Shown piece after piece: positions 60,462-64,000 of a DNA stretch of 64,000 nt. Position numbers and translations under genes: made by a program. The stretch's first letter is position 1; the number at the start of each line of letters is the position of its first letter. Origin of the DNA: Sphingobium amiense (lineage in GTDB: Bacteria > Pseudomonadota > Alphaproteobacteria > Sphingomonadales > Sphingomonadaceae); contig NZ_AP018664.1 of assembly GCF_003967075.1 (NCBI RefSeq), positions 3,454,501-3,518,500 of the forward strand, read 5' to 3'. The notes beneath the pieces are model-generated. The model did not search any database, was not told where the DNA came from, and saw only the letters and a list, made by a program, of their open reading frames with translations.

Positions 60462-62609
60462 ATGACCGTCGAGACCCTGACCCCGCCCCCGGCGGACGCC
60501 GCCGCCGCCCTGCCGCTCGACCGCCTGCTGCGGCCCCGCTCGGTCGTCATCGTCGGCGCGTCCGACAAGCCCGGTGCGCTGGGCGCGTCGGTGCTCGCCA
60601 ATCTGTTGCGCAACGGTTTTGCAGGTGACATTCACCTCATCAACCCCAAGCGGGCGGAGATTGGCGGGCGACGCTGCCTCCCTTCGGTCGAATCGCTGCC
60701 CCAGGGCGTCGATGCCGCCGTGCTCGCCATTCCGCGCGTCGCAGTGCTCGATGCGGTCAGGGCGCTGGCGGAGCGCGGCGTCGGAGCGGCGGTCATCTTC
60801 TCCGCCGGGTTCGCCGAAGGGGGCGAGGAGGGTCTGGCCGAGCAGCGGGAGATCGCACGCATCGCCGGTCGGGCGAACATGGTGGTCGAAGGGCCGAATT
60901 GCCTTGGCATGACGAACTTCATCGACCGCGTGCCGCTGACCTTCGTGGAAACCGACGCGAGGCCGCTCGGCAACCGCAAGGGCATCGGCATCGTGTCGCA
61001 GAGCGGCGCGATGGCCTGCGTCCTTTCGACCACGCTCGCCAGCCGAGACCTTGGCCTCTCTTTCTCCGTCTCCACCGGCAATGAAGCGGCGAGCGGGGTC
61101 GAGGATTATGTCGATTATCTGATCGCGGACGCCTCCACCCGCGTCATAGCCATGATCGTCGAGCAGTTTCGCAAACCCGCCCGCTTCCTTGCCGCCGCCC
61201 GCCGCGCGCGCGAAGCGGGCAAGACCATCGTCCTCCTCCACCCCGGCAAGTCGAGCGCCGCGCGCGAATCCGCCGCGACGCACACCGGAGCGATGGCGGG
61301 CGACTATCAGCTCATGCGCGCCAAGGTGCAGCGGGCGGGCGTCATTTTCGCCGAAACGCTGGAGGAACTGGGCGACATTGCGGAGATCGCGCTGCGCTGC
61401 CCGGCCATCCCCGCAGGCGGCGTCGCGGTGCTCGGCGAGTCCGGCGCGTTCAAGGCGCTGACGCTCGACCTGTGCGAAGCGCTCGATCTCGACCTGCCGC
61501 CTGTGGATGACGCCAGCGCGCCTGCCCTGCGCGCGGCGCTGCCCGATTTCGTCAGCGTCTCCAATCCGCTCGACCTGACGGCGCAGGGGCTGGTCGATCC
61601 AGACCTCTATTATCGCACGCTCGCCGCCCTGTTTGGCGACGACCGTTTCGGCGCGATCGTCGCGGGCATCATCCAGACCGATCCGGTGACGGTCGGCATC
61701 AAGCTGCCCCCCATATTGCGCGCGGTGGACGATCTTCATCCTCCAAAGCCGCTGATCTTCGCAGGACTCGACGAAGGTGCGCCGGTGTCGGACAGTGATC
61801 TGGCGCAATTGCGCCAGCGCGGCATTCCCTATTTCCCCTCGACCGAACGCGCCTTTCGCGCTCTCAAGCGCCTCAACGATCATGCGCGTCGCGATTTCAG
61901 CGAAGATGCCGCCGCGCCCCTCCCGGCTCCCGGCCTGCCGTCCGAAGGCGGCGTCGTTCCGGAATATCGCGCCAAGCAGATCCTCGCCCCGCTCGGCATT
62001 CCGTTCCCGAAGGGCGCATTCTGCACCGGCATCGACGAAGCCCTCGCCGCCGCCGAAGCGGTGGGCTACCCCGTCGCTCTCAAAGCGCAGTCCGCCGATT
62101 TGAGCCACAAGAGCGATGCGGGCGGCGTGATCCTGAACCTGCGAGACGCGGACGAACTGCGCGCGGGCTGGGATCGCCTCTTCGCCAATGTCGCCGCCCA
62201 TGACGCATCCATCCGTCTCGACGGCGCCCTGCTCGAAGCCATGGGGGAGCGCGGCGTCGAACTCATCATCGGGGCGAAGAGCGACCCCGACTGGGGGCCG
62301 GTCATTCTCGCGGGCTTCGGCGGCGTGACGGCGGAAATCCTTCAGGACGTCCGCCTGCTGACCCCCGACCTGCCGCTGCCGCAGATCGTTGCGGAACTCC
62401 ACAGGCTGAAGCAGGCGGTGCTGCTGCGCGGGTTTCGCGGCGCCCCGGCGCTCGATGTGGAAGCGGTGGCGCGGATCATCGCCACCCTCGGCCGAGTCCT
62501 GCTCGCCGAGCCGTCCATTCGGGAGATCGACCTCAATCCGGTGATCGTCTATCCCGAGGGTAGGGGAGCTGTCGCGCTCGACGCGCTGATGCTGACGGCA
62601 GCCCGATAA
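60462..62609 (+). CDS. ADP-forming hydroxycinnamoyl-CoA synthetase (FerA-like)
   Basis: Protein of 715 residues starting MTVETLTPPPADA. Domain order: CoA-binding Rossmann (RPRSVVIVGASDKPGALGAS), succinyl-CoA-ligase-like domains with the phospho-accepting His274 in ATHTGAMAGDYQL, then a C-terminal ATP-grasp domain (VVPEYRAKQILAPLGIPFPK; KAQSADLSHKSDAGGVIL; REIDLNPVIVYPEG). This is the acetate-CoA-ligase (ADP-forming) superfamily used by sphingomonads (FerA) to activate ferulate and p-coumarate, unlike the AMP-forming Fcs of other bacteria. Its place beside the hydratase-lyase makes the substrate assignment strong. Confidence 0.92.
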   Translation: MTVETLTPPPADAAAALPLDRLLRPRSVVIVGASDKPGALGASVLANLLRNGFAGDIHLINPKRAEIGGRRCLPSVESLPQGVDAAVLAIPRVAVLDAVRALAERGVGAAVIFSAGFAEGGEEGLAEQREIARIAGRANMVVEGPNCLGMTNFIDRVPLTFVETDARPLGNRKGIGIVSQSGAMACVLSTTLASRDLGLSFSVSTGNEAASGVEDYVDYLIADASTRVIAMIVEQFRKPARFLAAARRAREAGKTIVLLHPGKSSAARESAATHTGAMAGDYQLMRAKVQRAGVIFAETLEELGDIAEIALRCPAIPAGGVAVLGESGAFKALTLDLCEALDLDLPPVDDASAPALRAALPDFVSVSNPLDLTAQGLVDPDLYYRTLAALFGDDRFGAIVAGIIQTDPVTVGIKLPPILRAVDDLHPPKPLIFAGLDEGAPVSDSDLAQLRQRGIPYFPSTERAFRALKRLNDHARRDFSEDAAAPLPAPGLPSEGGVVPEYRAKQILAPLGIPFPKGAFCTGIDEALAAAEAVGYPVALKAQSADLSHKSDAGGVILNLRDADELRAGWDRLFANVAAHDASIRLDGALLEAMGERGVELIIGAKSDPDWGPVILAGFGGVTAEILQDVRLLTPDLPLPQIVAELHRLKQAVLLRGFRGAPALDVEAVARIIATLGRVLLAEPSIREIDLNPVIVYPEGRGAVALDALMLTAAR

Positions 62610-62624
62610 AAAGAGGGAGCGGAT

Positions 62625-63185
62625 ATGGGAAGGGATCTCGACCGGCGGCGCGTGATTACAGCCGTTCCCGCTATCGCGCTGGCTTCGGGCGCGACCGGCC
62701 TCCATGCCGCAGAGCCTGTCTCGCTCCCGGTGCCACCGCTCACCTTCGCCATGCGGCTGCACGTGCTGATCGGCGCGCCGCGGGAACTGGGCATGGTGGA
62801 CGGCGTGCGCAAGCGCATCATCCCCATCACCGGCGGCACGGTCGACGGCCCCCGCCTTACCGGCAAGATACTGCCCGGCGGTGCGGACTGGCAGTCGATC
62901 CGGGCGGACGGAACCGCCGACATCCTCGCCCGCTATGCCATCGAAGCGAGCGACGGCACGATCATCTCTATCACCAACCCCGGTTATCGCCATGGCCCCG
63001 CCGCCGTGCTGGCGCGTATCGCGGCGGGCGAGGCAGTCGATCCGGCGCTCTATTATTTCCGCGCAGCCCCGCGGTTCGAGGTGGCGGGAGACGGTCCGCA
63101 CGCATGGCTGGGCAAGACGATATTCCTGTGCAGCGCGGCGCGTTACAAGGATCATGTCCGCCTCGACATCTTCGAGGTGGGCTAG
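62625..63185 (+). CDS. DUF3237-family protein with twin-arginine-like signal
   Basis: Protein of 186 residues. N-terminal RDLDRRRVITAVPAIALASG followed by ATGLHA resembles a Tat or Sec signal peptide, so it is probably periplasmic. The mature part matches DUF3237 (TFAMRLHVLIGAPRELGMVD; RIIPITGGTVDGPRLTGKIL; GADWQSIRADGTADILARYA). The family has a small beta-barrel and no proven activity. GAGGGAGCGG precedes the ATG. It lies 15 bp after the FerA-like gene and 17 bp before an aromatic-acid transporter gene, so it is probably part of the hydroxycinnamate operon. Confidence 0.88.
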   Translation: MGRDLDRRRVITAVPAIALASGATGLHAAEPVSLPVPPLTFAMRLHVLIGAPRELGMVDGVRKRIIPITGGTVDGPRLTGKILPGGADWQSIRADGTADILARYAIEASDGTIISITNPGYRHGPAAVLARIAAGEAVDPALYYFRAAPRFEVAGDGPHAWLGKTIFLCSAARYKDHVRLDIFEVG

Positions 63186-63202
63186 AAAAAAGAGAGAGGG
63201 CG

Positions 63203-64000
63203 ATGGAGCAAGGCACCGACATCAAGAGCCGCTGGGACGAAGCGCCGATGGGGCGGCTCCAGATCGCGGCCATCGCGCTCTGCGTGCTGCTGAACGCGCT
63301 CGACGGGTTTGACGTTCTGGCGATCAGCTTCGCCTCGCCGGGCATCGCGGCGGAATGGGGCATCGACCGCAAGGCGCTGGGCCTCGTCCTTTCGATGGAA
63401 CTGATCGGCATGGCGGGCGGGTCGGTCGCGCTCGGCGCGGTCGCGGACCGGATCGGGCGGCGGCCCACCATCATCGCCTGCCTCGCCATCATGGCAGCGG
63501 GTATGGCCGCCGCGACGCAGGCGCATGACGTCGTGTCGCTTTCCGTCATCCGCCTGCTCACCGGAATCGGTATCGGCGGAATGCTCGCCTGCACCAACGC
63601 GATGGTCGCGGAGCTGGCCAACGCCCGCGCGCGCAGCCTTGCGGTCGCGATCATGGCGGCGGGCTATCCGGCGGGCGCGATCCTGGGCGGCTCCGTCGCC
63701 TCGCACCTGCTGGTCGCGGGAGGGTGGCGCGACGTCTTCCTGTTCGGCGCGATCGTCACCGGGCTGGTCCTGCCGCTGGCGCTGTGGCTGCTGCCCGAAT
63801 CCATCGGCTTCCTGCTGACGAAACGACCGCCCGATGCGCTGCCCCGGATCAATCGCATCCTTGAGCGTATGGGGAAGGCTCCCGCCGACGCGCTGCCGCC
63901 TGCCGATCCGGTGGCCCCGCAACCGTCGCTGTCCGCACTGTTCGCGCCCGATCTCGCGCGGACGACGGTGCTGCTGACCATCGCCTATTTCTGCCACATC
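63203..64000 (+). CDS. AAHS-family aromatic acid:H+ symporter, 5' part
   Basis: The first 266 codons, cut by the window end. It starts MEQGTDIKSRWDEAPMGRLQ after AGAGAGAGGG. The helix 1 motif LLNALDGFDVLAISFASPGI contains the Asp residues essential in PcaK/BenK-type carriers, and the loop GAVADRIGRRPTIIACLAIM has the MFS signature. RLLTGIGIGGMLACTNAMVA marks helix 4. It likely imports hydroxycinnamate, 4-hydroxybenzoate or protocatechuate and belongs with the upstream fer-like genes. Confidence 0.92.
   Translation, partial: MEQGTDIKSRWDEAPMGRLQIAAIALCVLLNALDGFDVLAISFASPGIAAEWGIDRKALGLVLSMELIGMAGGSVALGAVADRIGRRPTIIACLAIMAAGMAAATQAHDVVSLSVIRLLTGIGIGGMLACTNAMVAELANARARSLAVAIMAAGYPAGAILGGSVASHLLVAGGWRDVFLFGAIVTGLVLPLALWLLPESIGFLLTKRPPDALPRINRILERMGKAPADALPPADPVAPQPSLSALFAPDLARTTVLLTIAYFCHI

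Noticed and set aside
60378..63155. 925-codon open frame on the minus strand
   Set aside because: Antisense to the CoA synthetase and DUF3237 genes, both with clear family motifs.
1..64000. CRISPR array, tRNA, rRNA, insertion sequence or prophage
   Set aside because: No regularly spaced repeats, no cloverleaf or rRNA-like stretches, and no transposase or integrase motifs were seen on reading the window; a dedicated search could still find a short RNA.

Overview
This 64 kb window is high-GC, gene-dense chromosomal DNA, most likely from a sphingomonad (Alphaproteobacteria, Sphingomonadaceae such as Sphingobium, Novosphingobium or Sphingomonas). The basis is inference from gene content: TonB-dependent receptors of two sphingomonad-type classes, a FerA-type ADP-forming hydroxycinnamoyl-CoA synthetase beside a LigV/FerB-like pair, and many 4-bp ATGA overlaps. 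I saw no tRNA, rRNA, IS element, CRISPR array or prophage, and no gene-free stretch longer than 300 bases.

Layout. 1-0.7 kb: 3' end of a thiolase. 0.8-3.9 kb: a TonB-dependent receptor with two LacI-type operators upstream. 4.1-8.9 kb: fatty/branched-chain acid genes (acyl-CoA dehydrogenase, TetR, LysR, mmsA). 9.0-11.5 kb: aromatic amino-acid entry (phhA-hppD and a divergent Lrp regulator). 11.5-19.5 kb: an RND efflux operon divergent from an OmpR-type two-component system. 19.6-21.9 kb: a YqiJ/flotillin pair. 22-25 kb: hmgA-fahA with a MarR regulator, which continues tyrosine breakdown. 25.2-31.1 kb: an SLC45-type sugar transporter, a small ORF, a secreted GH35 beta-galactosidase and a second TonB receptor.

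31.2-52.7 kb is the most interesting part. It looks like a coordinated locus for degrading an aromatic glycoside, probably including C-glycosides. It holds a GPH transporter; a Tat-exported GMC sugar dehydrogenase with its subunit 3 and a secreted NTF2-like protein; two MFS transporters; a TIM-barrel/DUF6379 pair that looks like the alpha and beta subunits of a C-glycoside deglycosidase; a secreted esterase; a small unknown protein; a TetR regulator; a luciferase-like monooxygenase with an FMN reductase; a GH3 beta-glucosidase; an extradiol dioxygenase; an alpha/beta hydrolase; a cyclase; an FAH-fold enzyme; a Gfo/Idh dehydrogenase; and a second TIM-barrel isomerase. A shared GAA-N6-TTC palindrome lies before several of these units, including the TetR gene, which suggests one regulon.

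52.7-64 kb supplies the route for a phenylpropanoid fragment: pobA with an aldo/keto reductase, a large unknown periplasmic protein, then MarR, benzaldehyde dehydrogenase, hydroxycinnamoyl-CoA hydratase-lyase, FerA-like synthetase, a DUF3237 protein and a truncated AAHS aromatic-acid transporter.

Inferred working model: glycosides enter through the TonB receptor; periplasmic GMC oxidation makes the 3-keto-glycoside; an MFS carrier imports it; the CGD-like enzyme or the GH3 enzyme frees the aglycone; the monooxygenase and extradiol dioxygenase open the phenolic ring; and a p-coumarate or ferulate fragment passes through the fer-like genes and PobA to protocatechuate. Protocatechuate ring-cleavage genes, maleylacetoacetate isomerase and a cytochrome partner for the GMC dehydrogenase are not in the window.
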